Origin: Arthrobacter sp. U41
GTDB taxonomy: Bacteria > Actinomycetota > Actinomycetes > Actinomycetales > Micrococcaceae
Direction: 5' to 3'
NCBI RefSeq assembly: GCF_007679325.1
Contig: NZ_VEGI01000001.1
Location: 1,488,001 to 1,552,000, forward strand
Length of the DNA stretch: 64,000 nucleotides
The translations under genes and the position numbers were made by a program. Under the pieces are notes generated by a model. The model had not been told where the DNA came from and made no database searches. It saw only the letters and a program-made list of their open reading frames with translations. Of the stretch, positions 24,528-33,546 are shown in pieces; position 1 is the first letter of the stretch; every line of letters starts with the position of its first letter.

Positions 24528-24849
24528 GCCGCCCCTGGCGTGCCCACTGCCAGCGGCCCCAGCCCCCGGGACGCCTCAGGCGCTGCGGACCGTAGCAGCA
24601 ACCGCCGTCCGCGACCGTGAACCCTTCGCCTGCCGGCGTTCTGCCTGATCCGGGTGAGCATCTTCACGAGAGGGACGCCGGCAGGGATGGAACCGCAGGT
24701 CAGCGCCGCGCCGCAGGCTGCGGTCGAAGCTTGGATCCGGACAGGCTCCGGCGGGACACGGCGTGGTGATTTGACGGGCCGATAAATATGACGTTATTGT
24801 CGCTTCAATTATTGGGGCCAACGAGTAACTCCCAAGAAAGAACAGAGCG
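24528..24849. other. 322-bp gap without supported gene
   Basis: The gap holds an inverted pair CTGCCGGCGT/ACGCCGGCAG (about 24632 and 24675) and, near its right end, an AT-rich stretch with TTTGACGGG and GATAAATATGACG that may be the promoter of the next gene. Possible ORFs here show no coding character. Confidence 0.4.
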
Positions 24850-25059
24850 ATGACCACAATAACCGAGTGCATTGAAATCCAGGTTGACAGCCGCCAGGTC
24901 CTGGACGAACGGCTCGACGACGCCGTGCGCGGACTCCAGCAGATCGCCATGGCAACCGGGACGCACGGCATCCTGATCACCCGGCACAAGCCCGGCCACT
25001 ACACGGCTGCGCTGTCCGATCAGGTCCCCTTCGGCATGACCAGGGAACTCATTCACTAG
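24850..25059 (+). CDS. Small hypothetical protein, 69 residues
   Basis: A compact soluble protein (CIEIQVDSRQVLDERLDDAV, RGLQQIAMATGTHGILITRH) with an Arg/Asp-rich helix and a short C-terminal strand. A weak AGAACAGAG precedes the ATG. The upstream gap is AT-rich like a promoter, and a strong terminator follows the stop, which supports its being a separate transcript. Family not recognised. Confidence 0.65.
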   Translation: MTTITECIEIQVDSRQVLDERLDDAVRGLQQIAMATGTHGILITRHKPGHYTAALSDQVPFGMTRELIH

Positions 25060-25099
25060 CCCCGCCGCCGCCTGGGCGCATGCCCAGGCGCACAAAGCC

Positions 25100-25145
25100 A
25101 GGTCCCGGGCGGCTGAGCCTCGACTCCCGCCCGGGACCTTCTTTG
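25100..25145 (+). terminator. Intrinsic terminator after the small hypothetical gene
   Basis: A perfect 13-bp GC-rich stem (25100-25112 with 25127-25139) is followed by TTCTTTG. It separates the small plus-strand gene from the end of the convergent sugar-acid operon and may act both ways. Confidence 0.85.
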
Positions 25146-25165
25146 CGCCCGGCACTGTTTCCTGA

Positions 25166-26395
25166 CTACCAGTCGTGAACGGTTCCGTCGACGAGTCGGT
25201 TATAGGGCAGGTAGGCCTGCTGGTACGGGAACGCGGCGGCGGCCTCTTCGTTGAACTCGACGCCGATGCCGGGCTTGTCGCCCGGGTGCAGGTACCCGTC
25301 GACGAATGTCATGGACTGCTCGAAGACCTCGTTGGTTTTGTCCGAGTGCTGCATGTACTCCTGGATCCCGTAGTTATGGATCGCCAGGCCCACGTGCAGC
25401 TGCGCGGCGAATCCGACCGGGGAAATGTCGGTGGGTCCGTGGAAGCCGGACTTGATCTGGTACTGCGCGGCGAAGTCCATCACCTTCTTCAACGGGCTGA
25501 TCCCGCCGAAGTGCGTGGACGCGGCCCGGACGTAGTCGATCAGCTGTTCCTTGATGATCGTCTGGTAGTCATACACGGTGTTGAAAATTTCACCGATCGC
25601 CAGCGGCGTGGTGGTGTGCTGCCGGACCAGGCGCAGCGCCTCCTGGTTCTCCGCCGGGGTGCAGTCCTCCAGCCAGAACAGGTCATACGGCTCCAGCGAC
25701 TTGCCCAGCTTCGCGGCCTGGATCGGCGTCATCCGGTGGTGCCCGTCATGGAGCAGCGGCAGGTCCGGACCGAACTCGTTCCGGACCGCCTCAAACACGC
25801 CCGGCAGGTGCCGCAGGTACGCCCGGGTGTCCCAGTCCTCCTCCAACGGGAACGCACCGCGCCCGGCCGGCTCGTAGTCATACCGCTCCCCCGAGGCCTG
25901 CGCCTGCGCCGCGACCCCGTACACGGCCTTGATCCCGGGCACCGCGGTCTGGATCCGGATCGATTTGTACCCGAGCTCCAGGTGCTCCCGGACCGAATCG
26001 AACAACGACGGCAGGTCAGCGCCCGAGGCATGCCCGTACGCGCGCAGCCCGTTCCGCGACGCCCCGCCCAACAACTGGTACACCGGCATCCCGGCCATCT
26101 TGCCCTTAATATCCCACAACGCCATATCCACCGCGGCGATCGCGGCCATCGTCACCGGACCCCGCCGCCAGTACGAGGACCGGTACAGGAACTGCCACGT
26201 GTCCTCGATCCGCTGAGGGTCCTTCCCGATCAACAGCTGAGCAACATGCTCCTTCAAATACGCGGCCACCGCGAGCTCCCGGCCGTTCAGCGTCGCATCC
26301 CCGATGCCCGTCACACCATCCTCCGTGGTGATCCGCAGGGTCACGAAGTTCCGGGAAGGGCTGGTCACAAAGACTTCAGCAGCAATGATTTTCAC
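25166..26395 (-). CDS. Enolase-superfamily sugar-acid dehydratase (ManD/RspA-like)
   Basis: A 409-residue mandelate-racemase/enolase superfamily protein of the D-mannonate dehydratase type. The N-terminal capping domain begins [20 protein letters not shown]. The barrel contains [32 protein letters not shown], the metal ligands in [15 protein letters not shown] and IGEIFN, and [12 protein letters not shown]. It should dehydrate mannonate or gluconate to 2-keto-3-deoxygluconate. The GTG at 26395 is set by the conserved N-terminus; no good ribosome site is seen. It is the last gene of an operon with kinase, aldolase and transporter. Confidence 0.88.
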   Translation of the reverse strand: MKIIAAEVFVTSPSRNFVTLRITTEDGVTGIGDATLNGRELAVAAYLKEHVAQLLIGKDPQRIEDTWQFLYRSSYWRRGPVTMAAIAAVDMALWDIKGKMAGMPVYQLLGGASRNGLRAYGHASGADLPSLFDSVREHLELGYKSIRIQTAVPGIKAVYGVAAQAQASGERYDYEPAGRGAFPLEEDWDTRAYLRHLPGVFEAVRNEFGPDLPLLHDGHHRMTPIQAAKLGKSLEPYDLFWLEDCTPAENQEALRLVRQHTTTPLAIGEIFNTVYDYQTIIKEQLIDYVRAASTHFGGISPLKKVMDFAAQYQIKSGFHGPTDISPVGFAAQLHVGLAIHNYGIQEYMQHSDKTNEVFEQSMTFVDGYLHPGDKPGIGVEFNEEAAAAFPYQQAYLPYNRLVDGTVHDW

Positions 26396-26462
26396 AGGTG
26401 GTCCAGGCTTTCGGTGTCGATTGAAGTTCGGTGGATGGCGGGTGGATGCTTGCGGGGATGCC

Positions 26463-27473
26463 CTAGCGCTGGGTGGTTCCGCTGGGCGTGGCCCCGAGCA
26501 GTGCGAGCTCGGCCCTGAGGGGCAGGCCTTCCCAGTCACCGGCGGTGCTCACGGCGAATGCCCCCGCAAGGGCGCCTCGCTGCAAGCGGCCGGGCACGTC
26601 CTCGCCATCGAGCAGGGCCGAGAGGTAGCCGGCGGTGAAGGCATCCCCGGCGCCCACGGTGTCGATGCTGGTGACGGGGACGGCGGGCGTTTCCCACCGG
26701 CCGGCCGCGGTGTGGACCCCGGCGCCAGCCGCGCCGCGCTTCACCACCACCTCCCGTACGCCGCGGTCGAGGAGTTCGGCGGCCATGGCCAGTTCGGCGT
26801 CGTCTGCCGTGTACGGTTCAGGGCCGTTGCCGGCGTCTGCAGCGCAGACCAGGCCGAGTTCGTCGTCGGAGGCGATCAGGATGCTGGCATGCCGGGCCAG
26901 CGGGGTGAGCACGGCGCGCGCCTCGTCACGGGACCAGAGCTTGCTGCGGTAGTTGACGTCCAGGGAAACGTCCAGCCCTTCGCCGGCAGCCCGTGCGGCC
27001 GCATATTCCACGGCCCGCCTCGCCTGCTGGCTGAGCGCGGCCGTGATTCCCGTGAGGTGCAGGACGCGGGCGCCGTTGCGGAAGGCGGCGTCGACGTCGT
27101 CCCGGCTGAGGGTGGATCCTGCGGACCCCGCACGGTAGTAGAAGGCGCGGGTGACGTCCGCGGTGCGCTGTTCCAGGAACATCACTCCGGTGCCACGGGA
27201 GGCGTCCACGCGGTGGTGCACCCCGATGCCCTCGCCCCGCAGCTGCCGCAGGATGAACTCGCCGTGCGGGTCAGCGCCCACCACTCCTGCCCAGCCCACC
27301 CGGTGGCCGAGCCGCGCGACTCCCACGGCCACGTTCGATTCCGCCCCGGCCACATGCATCGCCAGGGAGCCGCCGGCGGACAGCGGTCCGGCCGAGCGCA
27401 GCGAGACCATCGACTCTCCGAAGGTCAGGAGCTCAGGAATCCCCGGGACGGGAAGCACAGAATCGGAAGTCAC
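26463..27473 (-). CDS. PfkB-family sugar kinase (2-keto-3-deoxygluconokinase-like)
   Basis: A 336-residue ribokinase-type kinase. It has [11 protein letters not shown] at the N-terminus, [38 protein letters not shown], and the active-site [17 protein letters not shown] with catalytic Asp. KDG and KDGal kinases share this pattern. Here it should phosphorylate the 2-keto-3-deoxy sugar acids made by the two dehydratases. It overlaps the preceding aldolase gene by four bases. The exact substrate is inferred from context. Confidence 0.9.
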   Translation of the reverse strand: MTSDSVLPVPGIPELLTFGESMVSLRSAGPLSAGGSLAMHVAGAESNVAVGVARLGHRVGWAGVVGADPHGEFILRQLRGEGIGVHHRVDASRGTGVMFLEQRTADVTRAFYYRAGSAGSTLSRDDVDAAFRNGARVLHLTGITAALSQQARRAVEYAAARAAGEGLDVSLDVNYRSKLWSRDEARAVLTPLARHASILIASDDELGLVCAADAGNGPEPYTADDAELAMAAELLDRGVREVVVKRGAAGAGVHTAAGRWETPAVPVTSIDTVGAGDAFTAGYLSALLDGEDVPGRLQRGALAGAFAVSTAGDWEGLPLRAELALLGATPSGTTQR

Positions 27474-28144
27474 GGCAGCCGCTCCGCGGCGAACCGGCGG
27501 TCGAAGTCGGCCGCGACCGCGACGAAGGCCCGGGCCCTCTCGCGCATCGGCGCCAGTTCCCCGCCGGAGCCAGCATCCCCGAACAGCGGTCCGCCGAGTC
27601 CGACGGCGATGGCACCGGCGCTCCAGTAGCCCGCCGCCTCGTCGAGGCCCACGCCGCCGACGGCGATGAACGGGATCCCGGGGAACGGGTCACGCAGGGC
27701 TTTGAGGTAGCCCGGTCCGCCGATGGAGGCGGGAAAGAGCTTGACGGCGGTGGCGCCGCGGCTCATCGCCTCGTAGGACTCCGTGGGGGTCAGGGCCCCC
27801 GCCAGCACGGGGATCCCCAGGGCAGCGGAGGCTTCGATCGACCCGGCGAGTGACGGCGTCACCATAAACTGGCCGCCGGCCTCGGCCACGTGGTCCACGT
27901 CCTGCGCGGTCAGCACGGTGCCGGCGCCGACGAAGCAGCCTGCCGGGGCGGCGGCGCGGACTGCGCGGATCGCCGCGAGGGCGTCCGGCGTGGTCAGGGC
28001 GATTTCGACGAAGCGGAAGCCCTCCTCCATCGCGGCGAGGGCCGCCTTCGCGGCCGCGGCGCCGTCGGTGCCGCGCACAATCGCCACCAGCCGGGTCTCC
28101 CGGATTCCCGCGAGGAGTACTTCCGGGGTCAGTACTGAAGTCAT
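27470..28144 (-). CDS. KDPG/KDPGal-type aldolase
   Basis: A 224-residue class I aldolase of the Eda family. VAIVRGTDGAAAAKAALAAM opens the barrel; EIALTTPDALAAI, FVGAGTVLTAQDV, FMVTPSLAG and AVKLFPASIGGPGYLKAL follow, the last carrying the Schiff-base Lys. It cleaves phosphorylated 2-keto-3-deoxy acids to pyruvate and glyceraldehyde 3-phosphate. The ATG at 28144 is preferred; one four codons earlier would overlap the dgoD-like gene. Position between kinase and dehydratase makes the pathway explicit. Confidence 0.9.
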   Translation of the reverse strand: MTSVLTPEVLLAGIRETRLVAIVRGTDGAAAAKAALAAMEEGFRFVEIALTTPDALAAIRAVRAAAPAGCFVGAGTVLTAQDVDHVAEAGGQFMVTPSLAGSIEASAALGIPVLAGALTPTESYEAMSRGATAVKLFPASIGGPGYLKALRDPFPGIPFIAVGGVGLDEAAGYWSAGAIAVGLGGPLFGDAGSGGELAPMRERARAFVAVAADFDRRFAAERLP

Positions 28145-28149
28145 GTTGT

Positions 28150-29298
28150 TCACCATTCTGCGAAGGCTCCGTCGGGGTGTCGCCAGACGGGCCCGCGCCA
28201 GGCGTGTCCGCGCTTGTCCGCGGCGCGGACCACGGCCTCGTCGACCTCGATGCCAAGACCCGGGCCGGTCAGGCGTTCGATATGGCCGTCCACGAACTTC
28301 AGCGGGGACTTGTCCACCACGTAGTCCAGGACTTCGGCGCCCTGGTTGTAGTGGATGCCGATGCTTTGCTCCTGGATCAGGAAGTTGGGCGTGGCGAAGC
28401 CCACTTGGAGGCAGGCGGCCAGGGCCAGCGGACCCAGCGGGCAGTGCGGGGCGAGCTGGACCTCGTAGATTTCGGCGAGCGAGGCGATTTTGCGGACCTC
28501 GGTAATGCCGCCGGCGTGCGAAAGGTCCGGCTGGGCCACCGCGATGCCGGCCTGCAGTGCGGGCAGGAATTCCTGCCGGCTGTAGAGCCTCTCGCCGGTG
28601 GAGACCGGCGTCGTGGTTGACGAGGTGAATTCGCGCAGCAGGTGCGTGTTTTCCGGGACCACGGGTTCTTCCAGGAAGAAGGGCCGGTACGGTTCCAGCA
28701 GCGGTGCCACCCGGCGGGCGTTGGCCAGGCTGAAGCGGCCGTGGAAGTCGACCGCGACGTCGCGGTGGTCGCCCAAAACCTCGCGGGCGGCCGCGACGCG
28801 GCGGACCACGCCGTCGAGCTCGGCGACGGAAGCGATGGGGCTCATCCTGCCGCTGGCATTCATCTTGACGGCCGTGAGCCCGACCTCCAGCTGGGCGCTG
28901 ATCTGGTCCGCCACCTCGTTGGGTTCGTCCCCGCCGACCCAGCCGTACATCCGGATCCGGTCGCGGACGTGGCCGCCCAGGAGCTGGTGCACGGGGGTGT
29001 TGAAGTGTTTGCCGGCAATGTCCCACAGGGCCTGGTCCAGCCCGGAGACTGCGCTGGCCAGGATCGGGCCGCCGCGGTAGAAGGACCCCTTGGTCATCAC
29101 CTGCCAGTGGTCCTCGATCCGCAGGGCATCGGTGCCGATGAGGAGCTCGGAGAGTTGGTCGACGGCGGTGCGGACCGTTTCGCTGCGGCCCTCGCAGCTG
29201 GCCTCGCCCCAGCCGACGATCCCGCTGTCGGTTTCGATCCGTACGAACAGCCAGCGCGGCGCGACGAGGAACGTTTCAATCCTGCTGATGAGTGTCAT
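28150..29298 (-). CDS. dgoD: D-galactonate dehydratase-like enzyme
   Basis: A 382-residue enolase-superfamily enzyme that fits the DgoD subgroup: GIVGWGEASCEGRSETV, the ALWDIAGK segment, VDFHGRFSLANA, metal ligands in FFLEEPVVPEN and STGERLYSR, and QLAPHCPLGPLALAA. It should convert galactonate to 2-keto-3-deoxygalactonate, which the downstream kinase and aldolase carry to central metabolism (De Ley-Doudoroff route). It is followed within six bases by the aldolase. Related family specificities cannot be excluded. Confidence 0.87.
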   Translation of the reverse strand: MTLISRIETFLVAPRWLFVRIETDSGIVGWGEASCEGRSETVRTAVDQLSELLIGTDALRIEDHWQVMTKGSFYRGGPILASAVSGLDQALWDIAGKHFNTPVHQLLGGHVRDRIRMYGWVGGDEPNEVADQISAQLEVGLTAVKMNASGRMSPIASVAELDGVVRRVAAAREVLGDHRDVAVDFHGRFSLANARRVAPLLEPYRPFFLEEPVVPENTHLLREFTSSTTTPVSTGERLYSRQEFLPALQAGIAVAQPDLSHAGGITEVRKIASLAEIYEVQLAPHCPLGPLALAACLQVGFATPNFLIQEQSIGIHYNQGAEVLDYVVDKSPLKFVDGHIERLTGPGLGIEVDEAVVRAADKRGHAWRGPVWRHPDGAFAEW

Positions 29299-29305
29299 CG
29301 GTGGC

Positions 29306-30226
29306 CTAGCCCTTGGTCGCGCCGGCGGTCATGCCGGAAACGATGTACTTCTGCGTGAAGAGCGCAATGATCATGATCGGAACGGTGACCACCGTGGCGG
29401 CCGCCATAAGCCCGCCCCAGTCGATGCTGGCGTAGGAGACGAAGTCGAAGATCGCGACCGGGAGGGTCTTGGTCTTGGAACCGGAGAGCACCAGGGCGAA
29501 CATAAAGTTGTTCCACGAGAAGATGAAGGACAGGATGCCCGCGGTGGCCATGCCGGCCACCGAGAGCGGCAGGGTGATGCGCCGGAACGCACCGATCGGG
29601 GTGAGCCCGTCCACCTGCGCGGATTCCTCCAGCTCCAGCGGCAGCGAGTCGAAGTAGCTCATCATGATGTAGACGATCAGCGGCAGCGAGACGAACATGT
29701 GGCTGAGGATCAGGACCTCGAAGCCACCCACCATCTTCAGGTTGGAGAAGACGTAGTACCAGGGCACCAGCAGCGAGACGCCCGGGATGACGCGGGCCAT
29801 CAGGACCACCAGGGCCGAGCGGTGCATCGTGAAGCGGCTCATCGCGTACGCCGCCGGAACACCCAGGACCAGGGACAGGACCGTGGAGACGAAGGCCACC
29901 CAGAAGCTGTTGAAGATAAAGACGAAGTAGTTGTTGCGCTGCAGCACGTTCGCGTAGTTCTCGCCCGTGGGCGTGAAGAAGAACGACTTGCCGGTGTCGT
30001 AAATGTCCACGTTGGTCTTGAATGATGCCAGCAGCATCCAGAACAGCGGGGCCACCAGGAACAGCACGACGGCGACCAAGGCAGCAACGCGGAAGACCTT
30101 GTAGGCGCGGGTGCCCAGAGGCTTGCGGCGGCGGGGGGCCGGTCCGGGCCGGGCGGGGGTTGCGGACAAGGGCCCGGCGAGTTCTGTGTGTTCTGTGTGT
30201 TCTGTTTCTTTTGTCAGGCCGGTCAT
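29306..30226 (-). CDS. Sugar ABC transporter permease (MalG-type)
   Basis: A 306-residue inner-membrane permease with six predicted helices and the EAA loop (EESAQVDGLTPIGAFRRITLPL) that contacts the ATPase. The ATG at 30226 overlaps the stop of the first permease (ATGA). The cytoplasmic N-terminus has a small coding repeat, TEHTEHTE, from a 9-base duplication. With the other permease and the binding lipoprotein it forms a carbohydrate-uptake-1 importer, likely for a sugar acid or its glycoside. No ATPase gene is in the operon. Confidence 0.93.
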   Translation of the reverse strand: MTGLTKETEHTEHTELAGPLSATPARPGPAPRRRKPLGTRAYKVFRVAALVAVVLFLVAPLFWMLLASFKTNVDIYDTGKSFFFTPTGENYANVLQRNNYFVFIFNSFWVAFVSTVLSLVLGVPAAYAMSRFTMHRSALVVLMARVIPGVSLLVPWYYVFSNLKMVGGFEVLILSHMFVSLPLIVYIMMSYFDSLPLELEESAQVDGLTPIGAFRRITLPLSVAGMATAGILSFIFSWNNFMFALVLSGSKTKTLPVAIFDFVSYASIDWGGLMAAATVVTVPIMIIALFTQKYIVSGMTAGATKG

Positions 30227-31191
30227 TTGCTTACCGCTTTCTTGCGCATGGTCAGCAGCCACATGGAGCCGATGATGATCATGAAGAACAGGATCAGCAC
30301 CGCGGAGGAGAGCCCGTACTGGTTGTAGTCGAAGCTCAGGCCATAGGCGTAGACGTTGAGGGTCTCCACCTCGTGGAAGGAACCGCCACCCTTGCCCTTG
30401 GTGGCGTACAGAATGTCGAAGGTTTTCAGGGCGTCGATGCCCCGGAGCAGGATGGCCACAATCACGGTCGGCATCATGAGTGGCAGTGTGATGAAGAAGA
30501 AGCGCTGAAACGCGTTGGCGCCGTCCATCCGGGCCGCTTCGTCGGGCTCCTCGGACAGGGAGGTCAGGCCGGCGAGCAGGATCAGCACCACCATGGGCGT
30601 CCACTGCCACACGTCCATGAAGATTGTGGTTCCCAGCGCGGTGTCCTGTCCGGACAGCCACGGCTGGGGCGGGATGCCCACCATGCCCAGCAGCTGGTTG
30701 ACGAAGCCGATATTGGGATCGAAGATCAGCCGCCACATCATGCCGACAGCTACCGGGGTGGCGACGAGCGGCAGGAGAATGGCCACGCGGACCCACTTTT
30801 CACCGCGGAACGGGCGCCACAGCAGCAGCGCGATGCACATGCCCAGCACCACCTCGCAGACCAGGGCGACTCCGGTGAATGTCAGCGTGCGTCCGACGGC
30901 GGGCCAGAAGCGTTCGACGTCGGACAGGACCGTGAGGTAGTTTTCCAGCCCGATGAACTCGGTGGCGGCGCGGACCGAGCCCTGCGAATCGGTGAGGCTC
31001 AGATAAAGGGTCCAGGCCAGTGGAAAGATGATGAGGACGCCGACGAAGATCATGGCGGGGGCCGCGAAAAGCCACTTGCGGTGCAGGTTCGCCCAGGCGG
31101 AGAAATTCTCACGAGCACCGGTGGCGCGGCCGGCGTTGCGGCCGGACGGCGGCTGGGACTGCGCGCTGCGGGGAGGGGTCAATACAGACAT
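30223..31191 (-). CDS. Sugar ABC transporter permease (MalF-type)
   Basis: A 322-residue permease with about six helices (WLFAAPAMIFVGVLIIFPLA as the first) and the EAA motif DEAARMDGANAFQRFFFITL. It partners the downstream permease, which it overlaps by four bases. The first 35 residues are cytoplasmic and variable. The binding-protein gene lies upstream, separated by a strong GC hairpin that probably sets different transcript levels. Confidence 0.93.
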   Translation of the reverse strand: MSVLTPPRSAQSQPPSGRNAGRATGARENFSAWANLHRKWLFAAPAMIFVGVLIIFPLAWTLYLSLTDSQGSVRAATEFIGLENYLTVLSDVERFWPAVGRTLTFTGVALVCEVVLGMCIALLLWRPFRGEKWVRVAILLPLVATPVAVGMMWRLIFDPNIGFVNQLLGMVGIPPQPWLSGQDTALGTTIFMDVWQWTPMVVLILLAGLTSLSEEPDEAARMDGANAFQRFFFITLPLMMPTVIVAILLRGIDALKTFDILYATKGKGGGSFHEVETLNVYAYGLSFDYNQYGLSSAVLILFFMIIIGSMWLLTMRKKAVSK

Positions 31192-31228
31192 GGTTCACCT
31201 AAGGAGTCGGGGGTGAAGTGAAGAGCTG

Positions 31229-31268
31229 GCCCGGCGGGGCGGCGGTTTGGGCTGACGCCCCGCCGGGC
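31229..31268 (-). terminator. GC hairpin after the sugar-binding protein gene
   Basis: A perfect 13-bp stem (31229-31241 with 31256-31268) with a 14-base loop lies between the binding-protein stop and the permease start. No T-run follows on the minus strand. Likely an mRNA-stabilising or partial terminator that gives more binding protein than permease. Confidence 0.65.
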
Positions 31269-31303
31269 TGGTGATGCATCGGGCGCGAACCGCGCCGGGT
31301 GCG

Positions 31304-32599
31304 TTACTTCTTTTCGCTGTCCAGGAACTTCTGGAACGCCTCGTGGGCCGTGTCGGCGGCTGCGGAAGCGTCTTCACCGGTGATGCTGGCTACGATCGGT
31401 CCGCCCACGATTTCGCGGGCCTTTCCGACGGTGACAACCTCGGGACGGTCGTGGCCGACGCCGTTCTTGGCGCTGGCGGCGATGGCCTCGGCCAGGTCCT
31501 TCGGGTAGGTGGAGGTGCCGGCGGGGTCGGCCCAGACGGAGGCGCGGGGTCCGGGGACGCCGGCCTTCTGCGCTTCCAGGGTGCGTTCCTTGCTGGTGGC
31601 CCACTGGATGAACTTCCAGGCGTTGTCCTGGTTGCCCGAGGCTTCGTTGACGGCGAGGCCCCACGACGGGATGTTGTAAGGCTTGGAACCGGCCGGGCCG
31701 GCGGGCAGCGCGGCGAAGCCGACCGTGTCCGCGACCTTGGACTTGGCCGGGTCGGTGGCGTTCTTGTAGAGGGAGTCGGCTTCGGTGTAGAAGGCGGCCT
31801 TGCCCTGCGTGAAGATGGCCATCGCCTCGGGCCAGCTCATGTCGGTGCTGACGTTGGCCGGGCCGTAGTTCTTGATCAGGCCGCCGTAGTACGCGTAGGC
31901 CTTCTTGGCGGCGTCGGTGTTGACGGCGGACTTGCCGTCGGCATCCGTGAAGTCACCGCCGAAGCTGTACAGGAAGCTGGAGAACTGGGTGACGGCTGCG
32001 GACTTGCCGGTGCGGGCCACAAAGCCTGCGGTGTCCGGCGAGGAAGCCTTGATGGCCTTGGCTGCCGCTTCAAGTTCTTCCATGGTCTTGGGCACGTCGA
32101 GGCCGGCTGCCTTCAGCAGGTCCTTGCGGTAGTAGAGCACTTCGCGTTCGGTGATGATCGGGACACCCACCACCTTGCCGTCAGCCGTGGTGGCCTTGAC
32201 CGGGCCCTCCTGGTAGTCCTTCCAGTCCCAGCTGGTGTCCGAGGAAACCTTGGATGTCAGGTCGGCGAGGTAGCCGTTCTTGGCGAACGCCTTGCCCTCC
32301 TGCAGCGGGCGGTACATCATGACGTCGATCTCGTCGCTGCCGGCGTTGAGCTTGACGTTGTACTGGTCGGAGAGCTGGTCTTCGCCCAGCTGGGTCAGCT
32401 CGACCTTGAGGCCGCTGGACTCCTCGAATTCCGGAATCGCGGCCTTGATACCTTCGGTCCAGACGTGGTTTGCGAGGGTGACCCGGACGGTGCCGGCGGC
32501 CTTGGCATCGCTGCTGCCGCTGGCTCCGCCGCAGGCGGTGAGGCCCAGAGACAGGGCCGCGGCGACAGCCGCGTACTGCACGATCGAACGTCGCTTCAT
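31304..32599 (-). CDS. Sugar ABC transporter substrate-binding lipoprotein
   Basis: A 431-residue family 1 extracellular solute-binding protein. Residues 1-22 are a lipoprotein signal with lipobox LTAC (Cys23). The mature part shows VTLANHVWTEGIKAAIPEFE, PVKATTADGKVVGVPIITER, DMSWPEAMAIFTQGKAAFYT and WKFIQWATSKER, all typical of sugar binders. It delivers substrate to the two permeases. It is first in the operon and faces the FadR-type regulator gene. Confidence 0.93.
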   Translation of the reverse strand: MKRRSIVQYAAVAAALSLGLTACGGASGSSDAKAAGTVRVTLANHVWTEGIKAAIPEFEESSGLKVELTQLGEDQLSDQYNVKLNAGSDEIDVMMYRPLQEGKAFAKNGYLADLTSKVSSDTSWDWKDYQEGPVKATTADGKVVGVPIITEREVLYYRKDLLKAAGLDVPKTMEELEAAAKAIKASSPDTAGFVARTGKSAAVTQFSSFLYSFGGDFTDADGKSAVNTDAAKKAYAYYGGLIKNYGPANVSTDMSWPEAMAIFTQGKAAFYTEADSLYKNATDPAKSKVADTVGFAALPAGPAGSKPYNIPSWGLAVNEASGNQDNAWKFIQWATSKERTLEAQKAGVPGPRASVWADPAGTSTYPKDLAEAIAASAKNGVGHDRPEVVTVGKAREIVGGPIVASITGEDASAAADTAHEAFQKFLDSEKK

Positions 32600-32739
32600 T
32601 ACGACTCCCTTGGTTCTTCAGGGCTGGGCGTCACAGTCCAGCCGGTTGCAAATGCATCTTTACATCTGCTCTGGAAGCGATCTTAGAGAAATAAAGCAGA
32701 CTTAAACAACCCCTTGTGCCGCACCCGTATGATTTATTT

Positions 32740-33546
32740 ATGAAAACCCCAAAGGCGGAGTCCTCAGCTGACCTGCATTCGGTGCTGGTCCAAAACCTGG
32801 GACTCGCCATTGCCGAGGGGACCCTGGCGCCGCACTCGATCCTGCGCCTGGACGAGCTTGAAGCGCAGCACAGCGTGTCCCGCTCGGTGGTCCGGGAAGC
32901 CACCCGGGTGCTCTCCTCCAAGGGCATGCTGGAGTCACGACGCCGGTTGGGCACCGTTGTTCAGCCGGAAGGCTCCTGGAACGCGTACGATCCTCAGGTG
33001 ATCCGCTGGCGGCTCGCCTCATCCAAACGGCTTGAGCAGCTACAGGCCTTGAATGAACTCCGCGGAGCCATCGAACCCCAGGCTGCGCGGCTGGCCGCGG
33101 GGCGCGCCTCCCTGGACGCAGCCAGCGACCTCGTCTCCCAGGCGGCGCGGCTGTGGGCCGCGGGGCAGCGCGGAGACCACGACGAATTCCTCCGGCTCGA
33201 CATCGAATTCCACGCAGCCGTGCTCAAGGCTTCCGGGAATGCCATGTTTTCCCAGCTGCACAACCTCGTGACCGAGGTCCTGACAGGACGCACCGAGCAT
33301 GGGCTAATGCCGCACCTGCCGCACCATGAAGCGCTTCAGCTGCACGTGGATGTTGCCAGCGCCATCCAGCGTGGCGAGGCGGCGGCGGCCCATGCCGCCA
33401 TGAGCCGGATCGTGGAGCAGTCCACCGAGGAGATGGGCGACATCTGGTCCAGGCACCAGCAACCCGCCCCACCCGCGCCCGCACCACAACGCGGGGTCAC
33501 TTCGCGCCCTGGACGGGCGGGAAGTGACCCCGCGTTGCTCACTTAG
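32740..33546 (+). CDS. FadR/GntR-family transcriptional regulator
   Basis: A 268-residue GntR regulator of the FadR group. Residues 12-75 are the winged HTH (LGLAIAEGTLAPHSILRLDE, SVSRSVVREATRVLSSKGM). Residues 90-235 form the all-helical FCD effector domain (LNELRGAIEPQAARLAAG, RLDIEFHAAVLKASGN with metal-type His). TATGAT lies exactly six bases before the ATG, pointing to a leaderless start; a GTG eight codons upstream is less likely. Divergent from the sugar-acid operon, it probably represses it and responds to a pathway intermediate. Confidence 0.9.
   Translation: MKTPKAESSADLHSVLVQNLGLAIAEGTLAPHSILRLDELEAQHSVSRSVVREATRVLSSKGMLESRRRLGTVVQPEGSWNAYDPQVIRWRLASSKRLEQLQALNELRGAIEPQAARLAAGRASLDAASDLVSQAARLWAAGQRGDHDEFLRLDIEFHAAVLKASGNAMFSQLHNLVTEVLTGRTEHGLMPHLPHHEALQLHVDVASAIQRGEAAAAHAAMSRIVEQSTEEMGDIWSRHQQPAPPAPAPQRGVTSRPGRAGSDPALLT
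33487..33537. terminator. 17-bp inverted repeat inside the regulator's 3' end
   Basis: A perfect 17-bp stem (33487-33503 with 33521-33537) lies within the last codons of the FadR-type gene and just before the convergent aldo/keto reductase stop. It may end transcription from both sides. No T-run is present. Confidence 0.6.

Noticed and set aside
30180..30220. Phase-variable microsatellite in the permease gene (TTCTGTGTG repeats)
   Set aside because: Units are 9 bp, so copy-number change would not shift the frame. It only changes the number of TEH residues in a flexible N-terminus.
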